From Atopobium sp. UBA1382 (GTDB lineage Bacteria > Actinomycetota > Coriobacteriia > Coriobacteriales > Atopobiaceae), in assembly GCA_002305805.1 (NCBI GenBank), contig DBQY01000016.1, positions 506 to 64,505 on the forward strand: 64,000 bases of DNA, written 5' to 3'. Of the stretch, positions 55,845-63,984 are shown in pieces. Under the pieces are notes generated by a model, which searched no databases, was not told the DNA's origin, and was given only the letters and a program-made list of their open reading frames with translations. The position numbers were made by a program, and so were the translations under genes. The first letter of the stretch is position 1, and each line of letters begins with the position of its first letter.

Positions 55845-56528
55845 TCAGACGCCCCTTCGATTCCGCTGGCGGACGCTTCCAAGCAGACGCGCGTAGCCAT
55901 CGGCAAGGCGCTGGGCGCGCATACCCGGCGCGTCGGACGCCGGAACCACCCCATGTTCGTCAGAGACGAGGAATGCCTCGTCGAGACCTGCCGAGCCGTC
56001 CATGACCGAGCGAGCCAGCCCCTCTTCCGCGGACATGGGGATACCCATGGTACGAGCAAGGTCGATGACGAGCGACGCGGTACCCGACGCCTGCCGGTCG
56101 GTCGACCCGCCTCGGACGAGACGGTCTCCCCTCACCCCCCAGAGCTCCTCCGGGGCAACGCCCGTGGCCTGCGCCTCGCTCCCAGCGTGAAGCGCGCGTT
56201 CGGCGAGAGCCGAGGTCGTCGTCACGGCAAGCGGCTCGTAGGGACCCACGCTCATGGCGGCGCGCCCCTCCTCGTCGACGATGACCATGAGCACGCCGTC
56301 TGGGTAGCGCGCCGCCCCGTCCGAGAGCGTCCACTCGATGTGTTGCTTGGCCCAGGCGACGAGCTGGGTCGACACGGGCGTCCTGTCGACGGTCCGACCG
56401 CCCAGGGCACGCAGGTGACGGTTCTCGAGCGGAAGCGCGCGGTCGGCGAGGCGCCACCGGCAGACGAGCGCCGGGCGCCCGAGCGTGAAGTCTTCCATCT
56501 GGGGCTGGTCGTTCTTCTCGGCTGTCAT
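55845..56528 (-). CDS. Protein of unknown function, faintly class-IV-aminotransferase-like
   Basis: 227 residues, soluble. The C-terminal part (TASLVIDLARTMGIPM, SVMDGSAGLDEAFLVSDEHGVVPASD) recalls the end of fold-type IV PLP enzymes such as BCAT or aminodeoxychorismate lyase, but no PLP lysine motif is recognisable, so this may be a non-catalytic relative. The middle has a clear beta-strand region (DGVLMVIVDEEGRAAMSVG). AAGGAGG precedes the ATG at 56528. The assignment is weak and could be wrong. Confidence 0.55.
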   Translation of the reverse strand: MTAEKNDQPQMEDFTLGRPALVCRWRLADRALPLENRHLRALGGRTVDRTPVSTQLVAWAKQHIEWTLSDGAARYPDGVLMVIVDEEGRAAMSVGPYEPLAVTTTSALAERALHAGSEAQATGVAPEELWGVRGDRLVRGGSTDRQASGTASLVIDLARTMGIPMSAEEGLARSVMDGSAGLDEAFLVSDEHGVVPASDAPGMRAQRLADGYARLLGSVRQRNRRGV

Positions 56529-56580
56529 GGCGCCTCCTTCCACGAGGCTCACATTCTAGCGCGGTGCGAGCGACGGGGCC

Positions 56581-56603
56581 TTCTACGAATCGTCGCCCTT
56601 GTC
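56581..56603. repeat. Solo unit of the 31-bp-period repeat
   Basis: TTCTACGAATCGTCGC followed by CCTTGTC is one forward unit matching copies A-C at nearly every conserved position, without neighbours at 31-bp spacing. Confidence 0.75.
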
Positions 56604-56634
56604 CTGCCGCCGGCGCGACGGGGCCAAACGACGA

Positions 56635-56699
56635 GACGCCCCGGCAGGCGCGGGGCCGGCCGGGGCGTGAATGATACGAAGGGACTGTCCCTTCGTATC
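56635..56699 (-). terminator. Terminator region of purH with GGGACTGTCCC palindrome
   Basis: A 9-bp stem ACGCCCCGG / CCGGGGCGT (56635-56668) is next to the perfect palindrome GATACGAAGGGA ... TCCCTTCGTATC (56673-56699). The latter ends one base before the purH stop codon complement. The core matches the palindromes at 38332 and 40455. Confidence 0.6.
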
Positions 56700-58337
56700 C
56701 TAGTGACGGAAGTGGCGGTTGCCGGTGAAGACCATCGCGATGCCATGCTCGTTACAGGCCTCGATGGACTCATCGTCGCGCTTGGAGCCGCCGGGCTGGA
56801 TGATGCAGGTCACGCCGTGCTCGGCGAGCACGTCGACGTTGTCGCGGAACGGGAAGAACGCGTCGGACGCGCAGGCGTAGCCGCCCTTCTCCACGCCCAT
56901 GCGCTCGCAGGCCTCGTCTGCGCGCTCGCAAGCCAGAAGCGCGGAGTCAACGCGGTTGGGCTGGCCCGGGCCCATGCCGATGCCGGCCTTGCCCTTGGAG
57001 ACGAGAATCGCGTTGGACTTCACGCCCTTGCAGACGCGCCAGGCAAACATGAGCTCGTCCATCTCCTCCGGCGTGGGCTTGCGCTCCGTCGGGCAGGTGA
57101 AGGTCTCGGGGTCCTCGGAGACGGAGTCCACGTTCTGCAGTAGCACGCCGCCGTCGATGGAGCGCAGCTCGTACTCGGCGTGGCCGCCCACGCCGCCGGT
57201 GGCCAGCACGCGCAGGTTGGGGCGCTTGGCCATGCGCTCGACGGCCTCGGGCGTGTAGCTCGGGGCGATGATGACCTCGACGAACTGGCCGTTCTCGTCA
57301 AAGGCGTGCTCCACCAGCTCGAAGGGCACCTCGCGGTTGCAGGCGATGATGCCGCCGAAGGCGCTCTTGGGGTCGCACGCGAAGGCGCGGTCATAGGCAG
57401 TGGTAACGTCGTCTGCCACAGCGGAGCCACAGGGGTTCTGGTGCTTGAGGATCACGCAGGCCGGGCCGTCGAACTCGCGCACGAGGTTCCAGGCGGCGTC
57501 GGCGTCCAGGTAGTTGTTGTAGGAGAGCGGCTTGCCCTGGAGCTGCTCGGCGCCCACGAGCGGGTACTCGGAGGAGCCCAGCTCGGCGAAGTCGTCCGCA
57601 AAGCGGTAGACGGCGGCCGTCTGCTGGGGGTTCTCGCCGTAGCGCAGGTCGTCGACCTTCTCCAGGTAGATGCCCAGCTCATCCGGGGTGGCAGGGGCGT
57701 CGGCGGCATCCTCGAGCTCCTCAGGGAAGTCCTCGTCGTAGCGGTCGGCCAGCCAGTTGGCGATGGCCGCGTCGTAGCAAGCCGTGGTCTCGTAGACCTT
57801 GAGCTGCAGGTAGCGGCGCAGCTCGAGCGTGGTGCAGCCACCCATGGCACGCATGGTGTCCAGGACCTCATCGTAGTCGTCCGGGTCGGAGACCACGGTC
57901 ACGGAGTCGGCGTTCTTGGCCGCGGAGCGCAGCATGGAGGGGCCGCCGATGTCGATGTGCTCGATGGCGTCGTCGAAGGTGACCTCGGGGTTGGCCACGG
58001 TCTTCTCGAACTCGTAGAGGTTCACGACCACGAGGTCAATCATGCCGATGCCGTGCTCGGCCGCCTGGGCCATGTGGGACTCGTTGTCACGACGGGCGAG
58101 AAGGCCGCCGTGCACCTTGGGGTGCAGCGTTTTCACGCGGCCGTCCATCATCTCGGGGAAGCCCGTGTACTGCTCGATGGGAACGACACGGACGCCGGCC
58201 TCCTCGAGCACGCGCGCGGTGCCGCCGGTGGAAATCACCTCGACGCCAAACTCGTCCTCGAGCGCCTTGACGAAGGCGACGACGCCGGTCTTGTCCGTAA
58301 CGGAGACGAGCGCCCGCTTGATGGGAGTGTCTGCCAT
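56700..58337 (-). CDS. purH: Bifunctional AICAR formyltransferase / IMP cyclohydrolase
   Basis: 545 residues catalysing the last two steps of IMP synthesis. The N-terminal MGS-like IMP cyclohydrolase is [51 protein letters not shown]. The C-terminal formyltransferase is [33 protein letters not shown] with the catalytic Lys-His, and [17 protein letters not shown] with [24 protein letters not shown] precedes the ATG at 58337. It diverges from the GNAT gene over a 69-bp region. Confidence 0.97.
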   Translation of the reverse strand: MADTPIKRALVSVTDKTGVVAFVKALEDEFGVEVISTGGTARVLEEAGVRVVPIEQYTGFPEMMDGRVKTLHPKVHGGLLARRDNESHMAQAAEHGIGMIDLVVVNLYEFEKTVANPEVTFDDAIEHIDIGGPSMLRSAAKNADSVTVVSDPDDYDEVLDTMRAMGGCTTLELRRYLQLKVYETTACYDAAIANWLADRYDEDFPEELEDAADAPATPDELGIYLEKVDDLRYGENPQQTAAVYRFADDFAELGSSEYPLVGAEQLQGKPLSYNNYLDADAAWNLVREFDGPACVILKHQNPCGSAVADDVTTAYDRAFACDPKSAFGGIIACNREVPFELVEHAFDENGQFVEVIIAPSYTPEAVERMAKRPNLRVLATGGVGGHAEYELRSIDGGVLLQNVDSVSEDPETFTCPTERKPTPEEMDELMFAWRVCKGVKSNAILVSKGKAGIGMGPGQPNRVDSALLACERADEACERMGVEKGGYACASDAFFPFRDNVDVLAEHGVTCIIQPGGSKRDDESIEACNEHGIAMVFTGNRHFRH

Positions 58338-58406
58338 GGCCCCTCCTTGGGTTTGAAGACGACATGATGTACCGTCGTGTCTACGATAGCGCAGCTGGAG
58401 GACAAC

Positions 58407-59057
58407 ATGACGCAGACTGAAAAGTTGACGTGGCGCCCCTTTGCGCCGGAGGACTTCGAGCGCACGGCGGAGCTGCTCGGACGCACCTGGCTCCCGGAGT
58501 TCGACGAGCCGGCACAGCACGCCGCAAGCCAGATCGAACTCGCGCACTACCTAGCGCAGACCACGTGGTCGCTGCTCGCCGAGCGCGAGGGAGAGATCCT
58601 GGGCGTGGTGCTCCTGTCCGAGCGCGATCGCGAGGCGGCGGGCGGCGCCGGCTGGGCCGAGCTCGAGACGCGCCTGACGAGGGCGGCCGAGAAGGACGAG
58701 GCGCTCGCGGAGGCCGTGCGTGTGGAGATGGACGGCGTGCGCGAGGAGGCCGAGCTCGAGCGCGAGTATGCCGCCGAGGAACCCGCGGGCGCTGACGCCG
58801 CGGTGAAGCTGCTGATCGTCTCCCCGGACGCCAAGGGCCTCGGGCTCGGCGGGAGGCTCTTCTCGGCCGCGCTCGACCACCTGCGCGAGGCGGGCGCCCG
58901 CGGCTATCACCTGCTCACCGACGACAGCTGCGACTTTGGGTTCTACGAGCATAAGGGCCTCACCCAGGCCAGGCGCCGCCGCTCGCGCGCCTACTGGCCC
59001 GGCGTGGACCCGGAGAAGGACGAATTCCACGTCTACGTCTACGAGCAGGAGCTCTAG
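58407..59057 (+). CDS. GNAT-family N-acetyltransferase
   Basis: About 216 residues. The N-terminal strand-helix LTWRPFAPEDFERTAELLGR is followed by the acetyl-CoA-binding stretch VKLLIVSPDAKGLGLGGRLF (about 135-155) and a closing DFGFYEHKGLTQARRR typical of GNATs. An acidic coiled insertion (VRVEMDGVREEAELEREYAA) lies between. The acceptor is unknown. GGAGG at five bases supports the ATG at 58407 over an upstream GTG (58377). The stop overlaps the gluQ GTG by one base, so they are translationally linked. Confidence 0.85.
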   Translation: MTQTEKLTWRPFAPEDFERTAELLGRTWLPEFDEPAQHAASQIELAHYLAQTTWSLLAEREGEILGVVLLSERDREAAGGAGWAELETRLTRAAEKDEALAEAVRVEMDGVREEAELEREYAAEEPAGADAAVKLLIVSPDAKGLGLGGRLFSAALDHLREAGARGYHLLTDDSCDFGFYEHKGLTQARRRRSRAYWPGVDPEKDEFHVYVYEQEL

Positions 59058-60010
59058 TGCGCGGACGGTTTGCGCCGACTCCCTCGGGTCGGATGCACCT
59101 GGGCAACGTGTTCGCCGCGCTGGTGGCATGGCTCTCCGTGCGCGCCGCGGGCGGCGAGATGGTGCTGCGCATCGAGGACCTGGACCCGCGCGCCGCGAGT
59201 CGCGAGCGCGCGGAGCTCCTGATGGACGACCTGCGCTGGCTGGGGCTCGACTGGGACGAGGGGCCCTTCTGGCAGAGCGAGCGCGGCAGCGCCTACGACG
59301 ACGCCATCGAGCGGCTCGCGCAGGCCGGGCTCACCTATCCCTGCTTCTGCTCACGCGCCGAGCTGCACGCCGCAAGTGCCCCCCACGCCTCCGACGGCAC
59401 CCCGGTCTACGCGGGCACGTGCCGCGGGCTCGCCGCCGAGGAGGCCGCGCGCCGCGCGTCCGTGCGACCACCGGCCACGCGCCTGCGCGTTCCCGACGCC
59501 GACGACCCCGCGGGGGTGATCGAGTTCTGTGACCTGGCGTACGGGCCGCAGCGCGAGGTCCTCGCCCGCGAGTGTGGCGACTTTCTCGTACGACGCAGCG
59601 ACGGCGTGGTGGCCTACCAGCTAGCCGTCGTGGTGGACGACGCCCTCATGGGCGTGACGCAGGTCGTGCGCGGATGCGACCTGCTTGGCTCCTGCGCGCG
59701 CCAGATCTATCTGTGTCGCCTTCTAGGCTTCGAGCCGCCCGAGTACGGACACGTTCCCCTGCTCGTGGCCCCGGATGGCCGGCGCCTCTCAAAGCGCGAG
59801 AAGGACCTCGACCTGGGAGCCCTGCGCGAGCGGGGCGTGACCGCCGAGCGCGTGGTAGGAACGCTCGCCGCTGCCGCAGGCCTGGCTGATGCCGGTTGCG
59901 TGGCCACGCCGGCGGAGCTCGTCCACGGCTTCTCGTGGAATCGACTTTGCCGCGAGGACATCGTCGCAGACGAGGCGCTTCTCGGCCGCCTCCGTGCAGA
60001 GAAGTTGTGA
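59057..60010 (+). CDS. gluQ: Glutamyl-Q tRNA(Asp) synthetase
   Basis: 317 residues, a truncated GluRS-like class I enzyme that attaches glutamate to the queuosine at position 34 of tRNA-Asp. The HIGH-type motif is FAPTPSGRMHLGNVFAAL, VLRIEDLDPR follows, the zinc-site cysteines are in YPCFCSRAEL, and the KMSKS-type motif is DGRRLSKREKDLDL. It lacks the anticodon-binding domain of full GluRS, as expected. It begins with a GTG overlapping the GNAT stop. QueT and tRNA-Asp in the same window fit its role. Confidence 0.93.
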   Translation: MRGRFAPTPSGRMHLGNVFAALVAWLSVRAAGGEMVLRIEDLDPRAASRERAELLMDDLRWLGLDWDEGPFWQSERGSAYDDAIERLAQAGLTYPCFCSRAELHAASAPHASDGTPVYAGTCRGLAAEEAARRASVRPPATRLRVPDADDPAGVIEFCDLAYGPQREVLARECGDFLVRRSDGVVAYQLAVVVDDALMGVTQVVRGCDLLGSCARQIYLCRLLGFEPPEYGHVPLLVAPDGRRLSKREKDLDLGALRERGVTAERVVGTLAAAAGLADAGCVATPAELVHGFSWNRLCREDIVADEALLGRLRAEKL

Positions 60011-60033
60011 CTTCCAACGTTGTGGGGTATGAT
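60005..60033 (+). promoter_or_regulatory. Sigma70-type promoter of tRNA-Ser
   Basis: TTGTGA and TATGAT with a 17-bp spacer. The -35 overlaps the gluQ stop codon, and the -10 ends 17 bases before the tRNA 5' end. Confidence 0.75.
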
Positions 60034-60050
60034 GCTCTAGCACCAGCCAC

Positions 60051-60142
60051 GGAGAGCTGACCGAGAGGCCGAAGGTGCTCGCCTGCTAAGCGAGTATAGG
60101 ATGCAAATCCTATCTGGGGTTCGAATCCCCAGCTCTCCGCCA
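60051..60142 (+). tRNA. tRNA-Ser (GCT)
   Basis: 92 nt with encoded CCA. The acceptor is GGAGAGC/GCTCTCC, the anticodon loop CTGCTAA gives GCT, and there is a long variable arm (GTATAGGATGCAAATCCTAT) and T loop GTTCGAATC. It is a class II tRNA read by seryl-tRNA synthetase, whose gene is 0.7 kb downstream. Confidence 0.97.
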
Positions 60143-60152
60143 GTCAACTCAT

Positions 60153-60189
60153 GGGCCCCCGCCGGTTTGTCCGTCGGGGGCCCTTTTTT
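60153..60189 (+). terminator. Terminator of tRNA-Ser
   Basis: GGGCCCCCG and CGTCGGGGGCCC close a short loop, followed by TTTTTTG. Confidence 0.93.
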
Positions 60190-60230
60190 GTGGCCCGACA
60201 CCACATCTTCGACACTTTTCTCGTTTTGCC

Positions 60231-60259
60231 TTGACTTGGCCAAGAAGGCGTGGCAGTAT
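60231..60259 (+). promoter_or_regulatory. Sigma70-type promoter of tRNA-Arg
   Basis: TTGACT and CAGTAT with a 17-bp spacer, ending 12 bases before the tRNA-Arg 5' end. Confidence 0.7.
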
Positions 60260-60271
60260 TACCAACTGCAC

Positions 60272-60348
60272 GCGGCGTTACCTCAGCTGGATAGAGGACC
60301 TGACTACGAATCAGGGCGTCATAGGTTCGAATCCTATACGCCGCACCA
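60272..60348 (+). tRNA. tRNA-Arg (ACG)
   Basis: 77 nt with CCA. The acceptor is GCGGCGT/ACGCCGC, the anticodon loop CTACGAA gives ACG (inosine-modified in bacteria, reading CGU/CGC/CGA), and the T loop is GTTCGAATC. Confidence 0.96.
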
Positions 60349-60358
60349 CGCAAAGTTC

Positions 60359-60393
60359 GGGAGGCTCCCACGGGAGCCTCCCGTTTTGCTATC
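60359..60393 (+). terminator. Terminator of tRNA-Arg
   Basis: GGGAGGCTCCC and GGGAGCCTCCC separated by two bases, then GTTTTG. Confidence 0.9.
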
Positions 60394-60404
60394 GGACATC
60401 CCCT

Positions 60405-60731
60405 CTAAGCCGGCCGGCACACCACCCCGGTCCTGGGGCCGATGCCCACGAACGTGTAGGAGACACCGCTGGCGTCGCACAGATCCATCAGGTCGATGAC
60501 GTCGTTCTTGTCGTCCGCAAGGTACTCCTCGATCGAGGCGAACCCTATACGGTTGACCGCGCGCTCCGCATCGGAAACAGACGACGGTGCGAACAGCACC
60601 CGAAGGCCATGCTCCGCCTCGCCGTACGCGATAAGCGCGGAGGGGCCGCTCAGATGCTCGCGCACCTCAACGACCCCTCCTGACCCCTTGATAACGTCAA
60701 CCAGATGAACGTCCCTCGCGCACTCGTGCAT
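60405..60731 (-). CDS. Small soluble protein of unknown function
   Basis: 108 residues, not recognised. Beta-strand-like and charged segments: VVEVREHLSGPSALIAYG, LRVLFAPSSVSDAERAVN, an acidic IEEYLADDKNDVIDLMDLCD and the C-terminus YTFVGIGPRTGVVCRPA. No membrane segment or signal. The start at 60731 follows a purine-rich GGGGAGAGGAGAGG. An isolated gene between tRNA-Arg and serS. Confidence 0.6.
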   Translation of the reverse strand: MHECARDVHLVDVIKGSGGVVEVREHLSGPSALIAYGEAEHGLRVLFAPSSVSDAERAVNRIGFASIEEYLADDKNDVIDLMDLCDASGVSYTFVGIGPRTGVVCRPA

Positions 60732-60834
60732 CGGCCTCTCCTCTCCCCTTGTCTTTTGGAAAGAGTAGACCACAGAGGCGCAGTACCGAACAAGTGTTCT
60801 ACCGTTCGCACGGGCGGCTCTTCGGCGAGCGGTC

Positions 60835-62118
60835 CTACTCCGGGCGAATGACCTCCACGCCACCCATGTAGGGACGCAGCGCCTCGGGCACGGCCACGCT
60901 ACCATCTGCGTTCTGGTAGTTCTCTAGGATGGCCGCCATCGTGCGACCCACGGCCAGGCCGGAACCGTTGAGCGTGTGCACAAGGCGCGTCCCCTTGAAC
61001 TCCGCGGGGTCGCGATAGCGGATGTTGGCGCGACGCGCCTGGAAGTCCCAGCAGTTGGAGCAGGAAGAGATCTCCTTGTAGGCGTTGTAGCTCGGCAGCC
61101 ACACCTCGAGGTCGTAGCACTTGGCGGCAGAGAAGCCGATGTCACCGGTGCAGAGCGTGACCACGTGGTAGGGCAGGCCAAGGGCCTGCAGCACCGCCTC
61201 CGCCTCGGCGACCATGCTCTCGAGCTGGTTCATCGAGTCCTCGGGCTTGGCAAACTTGACCATCTCCACCTTGTCGAACTGGTGGACGCGGATGATGCCG
61301 CGCGTGTCGCGCCCGGCCGAGCCCGCCTCCTCGCGGAAGCACGGCGTGAAGGCGGTGTACCACAGAGGCAGCTGGGAGGCGTCCAGCACCTCGTCGCGAT
61401 GCAGGTTGGTAAGCATGACCTCAGCCGTGGGGATGAGGTAGAGGTCCGGGTTCACGTGGTAGAGGTCGTCCTCGAACTTGGGCAGCTGACCGGTACCGAA
61501 GAGCGTCTCGCGGTTGGTGATGACGGGCAGCCACCACTCCTTGAAGCCGGCCTTGACATGCATGTCGATCATGAAGCTGATGAGGGCGCGCTCCATGCGG
61601 GAGCCCAGACCGCCAAGCGCGTAGAAGCGCGCGCCGGCGATCTTGACGCCGCGGTCGAAGTCGATGATTCCCAGGTCCGGGCCAAGGTCCCAGTGCGCCT
61701 TTGCCTCGAAGTCGAACTCGCGCGGGGTGCCCCAGCGACGGACCTCCGGGTTGTCGGAGTCGTCCTTGCCGTACGGGACGCTCTCGTGCGGGATGTTGGG
61801 GATGGCGGCAACCAGGTCGAAGAGCTCCTGCTCAACCTTGTCGCGCTTGTCGTCGAGCTCGGCGATGCGCTCCTTGTTGGCAGCGACGCGCGCCTTGGCG
61901 GCCTCGGCCTCGTCCCGCTTGCCCTCGCGCATGAGCTGGCCAATCTCCTTGGAGACGGCGTTGCGCTCCGCCTGGAGCCGCTCGACCTCCACGATGACGG
62001 AGCGACGCTCCTCGTCAAGCTCGAAGAACTTCTCGCGGTCCCAGTGCGCGTTCTGACGGGACTCGCACGCCTTGTCCACGACGTCGGGATTCTCGCGAAC
62101 GAACTTGATGTCGAGCAT
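60835..62118 (-). CDS. serS: Seryl-tRNA synthetase
   Basis: 427 residues, class II. The N-terminal long helical hairpin (about 30-110) binds the tRNA-Ser variable arm. The catalytic domain shows [13 protein letters not shown], motif 2 [40 protein letters not shown] and motif 3 [24 protein letters not shown] precedes the ATG at 62118. It diverges from a small membrane-protein gene over about 100 bp with palindromes; no T-box leader is visible in that short space. Confidence 0.97.
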   Translation of the reverse strand: MLDIKFVRENPDVVDKACESRQNAHWDREKFFELDEERRSVIVEVERLQAERNAVSKEIGQLMREGKRDEAEAAKARVAANKERIAELDDKRDKVEQELFDLVAAIPNIPHESVPYGKDDSDNPEVRRWGTPREFDFEAKAHWDLGPDLGIIDFDRGVKIAGARFYALGGLGSRMERALISFMIDMHVKAGFKEWWLPVITNRETLFGTGQLPKFEDDLYHVNPDLYLIPTAEVMLTNLHRDEVLDASQLPLWYTAFTPCFREEAGSAGRDTRGIIRVHQFDKVEMVKFAKPEDSMNQLESMVAEAEAVLQALGLPYHVVTLCTGDIGFSAAKCYDLEVWLPSYNAYKEISSCSNCWDFQARRANIRYRDPAEFKGTRLVHTLNGSGLAVGRTMAAILENYQNADGSVAVPEALRPYMGGVEVIRPE

Positions 62119-62151
62119 GTTCACTCCTCGCTTCTGGCTGTCCTGTCCGCG

Positions 62152-62186
62152 GGCACGTGCCCGGCGGCGCTCCAAGTATATACTTG
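62152..62186. promoter_or_regulatory. Palindromes in the serS divergent promoter region
   Basis: GGGCACGTGCCC (62152-62163) and CAAGTATATACTTG (62173-62186) are perfect inverted repeats. The TATATA inside the second could serve as a -10 in either direction. The binding protein is unknown. Confidence 0.4.
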
Positions 62187-62218
62187 TGCGCATCGAAAAC
62201 GGCGCCCAGGGAGGCAGC

Positions 62219-62407
62219 ATGCAGGCAATCGCGGATTTCGTCACGTGGCTCTTCAACGACAAGATGGGGGTTCTCTGCCTCATTGCGGGCGGTATCGTGA
62301 TCTGCCTCATCATCGCCCTCGTCATGGAGCGCAAGACCAAGCAGCGCTACTTCAACCACGAGAAGTCCGAGGACGACTGGAGCCTCTTCGGCGACGAGGA
62401 CGAGTAG
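62219..62407 (+). CDS. Small single-pass membrane protein
   Basis: 62 residues: a short amphipathic start ([17 protein letters not shown]), one transmembrane helix ([19 protein letters not shown]), a basic stop-transfer (ERKTKQRYF) and an acidic tail ending DEDE. It is likely inserted with the tail in the cytoplasm. GGGAGG precedes the ATG. No family is recognised; the coding frame and ribosome site support a real gene. Confidence 0.7.
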   Translation: MQAIADFVTWLFNDKMGVLCLIAGGIVICLIIALVMERKTKQRYFNHEKSEDDWSLFGDEDE

Positions 62408-62461
62408 CGGCCCGGCGTTCTTCTCGCCCGGACGTTCTTCTCGGCCCTGTCCTTTCCCTAC

Positions 62462-62541
62462 GATTAGTGTACATAATCCGGTTTCAAATCACATATCCGC
62501 AGGATTTTGTTTTGATACCACCTGGAATATGTACACTAATT
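62462..62541 (+). repeat. Left 80-bp inverted repeat
   Basis: AT-rich compared with its surroundings. It begins GATTAGTGTACATAATCC and ends GGAATATGTACACTAATT, so its own ends are inverted repeats. It matches the reverse complement of 63725-63804 at 78 of 80 positions. Confidence 0.95.
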
Positions 62542-62585
62542 CGCCACCACCGCCACATCAGCCGCCGGCCCCGAGAGGAGGACGC

Positions 62586-63707
62586 GTGCAGCTGACCGTC
62601 GACAACCTGAGCGCCCTGCGGGCCCTGCGAGTTTTTCGGCGCGAGGGCCGCATGCTCCCCGCCGAACGGCACGACCTTCAGGAACCCGATCCCAGCCCCC
62701 AGCAACGCTGGACCGCACGCGTGATTCCCGCCCGACGCCTAGGGCTCTCGAGCGCCCCCGGCACGGACGCGCCCATCGAGGTTGCAGTCCCATCCGCCGA
62801 GAAGCGCCTCAGGGGCGCCATCTTCTCGTGCACCGTCCGCTCGACGAGCATCCCGCGCTGCTCGTTCGTGAGTCTTGGCGACAGGCTCTCCATTCCCTGC
62901 CCTGAGCTGCTTTTCTATGAGCTTGCAGGAACGATGAGCCAGGAGTCGCTGGCGCTCGTAGGCTACGAGCTGTGCGGGACGTACGTGCGCGACCCATCCG
63001 ACCCGCGGCGCGGTGAGGTCGTCTACGGCGCGCCGCCCGTGACCAGCGTCGAGCAGATACGATCCTACCTTGCGGCGTTTCGCGACCGGCCGCAGGCGAT
63101 GCTCGCGCGCCTGGCTCTGCGACGCGTCGCCGATAACGCCTGGTCTCCCATGGAGGCGATCGTTGCGCTCATGATTCGCCTTCCCGTCGCTGATTCCGGA
63201 TACGAACTCGGCGAGGTCGTACTCAACGTGCGTCACAGCGCCACGCCGGAGCTCGTAGCGCTCGGGGGCAGGGGCTCGCGCGTGCCCGACATCGAGGTCG
63301 TTGGCACCCACGTGGGATTCAACTATGACAGCCATCTGCACCTTGACCTCGAGTCCATCGCCCTCGCCGCGGCAACCGGAAGCGCAGAGACACAGATAGC
63401 CGCCGTGCGCAGGAAGCATCATGACGACATCAAACGCAACCGAGAGCTCGCCGCCATGGGACGCGTTGTCCTGTCCGTCACCTCGGCCGACCTCTTCGCT
63501 CCCGGCGGCCTCGACTCGGTCATGCTCCAGGCCGCCATGACGATTGACGAGCTGAACGGCGGACAGGCACTCGCAAACGCACATGCGGCGATAACCCCCG
63601 CGCAACGGGAACATCGACAGAGACTCATCTGGTCCCTACTTCCCTGGGACGAGGGGGTGCGTTTCGCGCGCGAACTTGCGGCGGAACAGCCGTGGTACTT
63701 CACGTGA
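62586..63707 (+). CDS. Coriobacteriia-type protein with a PD-(D/E)XK/DUF559-like endonuclease fold
   Basis: About 373 residues with a GTG start (GAGGAGG four bases upstream). The C-terminal third has SPMEAIVALMIRLP, then PDIEVVGTHVGFNYDSHLH and DDIKRNRELAAMGRVVLSVT. These resemble the strand-turn-helix core of Vsr/DUF559-type endonucleases (an acidic residue, a [E/N]YD-S/G-x-x-H motif, and a charged helix before a final strand). The N-terminal part (LSALRALRVFRREGRML ... CPELLFYELAGTMS ... YELCGTYVRDPSD) looks like regulator-associated members of the family. The catalytic residues are not certain. Codons such as ATA and CGA are more frequent than in neighbours. Both flanks carry matching 80-bp inverted repeats, a sign of transfer. 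Confidence 0.65.
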   Translation: MQLTVDNLSALRALRVFRREGRMLPAERHDLQEPDPSPQQRWTARVIPARRLGLSSAPGTDAPIEVAVPSAEKRLRGAIFSCTVRSTSIPRCSFVSLGDRLSIPCPELLFYELAGTMSQESLALVGYELCGTYVRDPSDPRRGEVVYGAPPVTSVEQIRSYLAAFRDRPQAMLARLALRRVADNAWSPMEAIVALMIRLPVADSGYELGEVVLNVRHSATPELVALGGRGSRVPDIEVVGTHVGFNYDSHLHLDLESIALAAATGSAETQIAAVRRKHHDDIKRNRELAAMGRVVLSVTSADLFAPGGLDSVMLQAAMTIDELNGGQALANAHAAITPAQREHRQRLIWSLLPWDEGVRFARELAAEQPWYFT

Positions 63708-63724
63708 CGAGATGGCGTCCGGTC

Positions 63725-63804
63725 GATTAGTGTACATATTCCAGGTGGTATCAAAACAAAATCCTGCGGATATGTGATTTGAAATCGGATTATGTACACT
63801 AATC
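63725..63804 (-). repeat. Right 80-bp inverted repeat
   Basis: The reverse complement of the left repeat with two differences (one near the outer end, one at the inner edge). With one further matching base pair on each side the symmetry extends to 62460 and 63806. No direct target duplication is obvious outside it. Confidence 0.95.
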
Positions 63805-63859
63805 GTGGAAGGGGCGGCGCGGCGAGAAGGACCGCGGACCGAGGGATCCCGCGCGCACG

Positions 63860-63889
63860 AAAAAGGGCCCCGGCAAAGCCGAGGCCCCA
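63860..63889 (-). terminator. Terminator of tRNA-Leu
   Basis: On the minus strand GGGGCCTCGGC and GCCGGGGCCC close a three-base loop, then TTTTTCG, eight bases after the tRNA. Confidence 0.9.
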
Positions 63890-63897
63890 AGCAATCA

Positions 63898-63984
63898 TGG
63901 TGCGGGCGAAAGGACTTGAACCTTCATGGAGTTGCCCCCATACGGACCTGAACCGTACGCGTCTGCCAATTCCGCCACGCCCGC
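63898..63984 (-). tRNA. tRNA-Leu (CAG)
   Basis: 87 nt with CCA. The acceptor is GCGGGCG/CGCCCGC, the anticodon loop TTCAGGT gives CAG, and there is a class II variable arm (TGGGGGCAACTCCA) and T loop GTTCAAGTC. Confidence 0.96.

Noticed and set aside
62119-62218. T-box leader upstream of serS
   Set aside because: Only about 100 bp separate serS from a divergent gene, and no T-box TGGN motif with a terminator/antiterminator was found.
62460-63806. Target-site duplication flanking the inverted-repeat element
   Set aside because: The bases just outside (CCCT... on the left, GGAAG... on the right) do not form a direct repeat.
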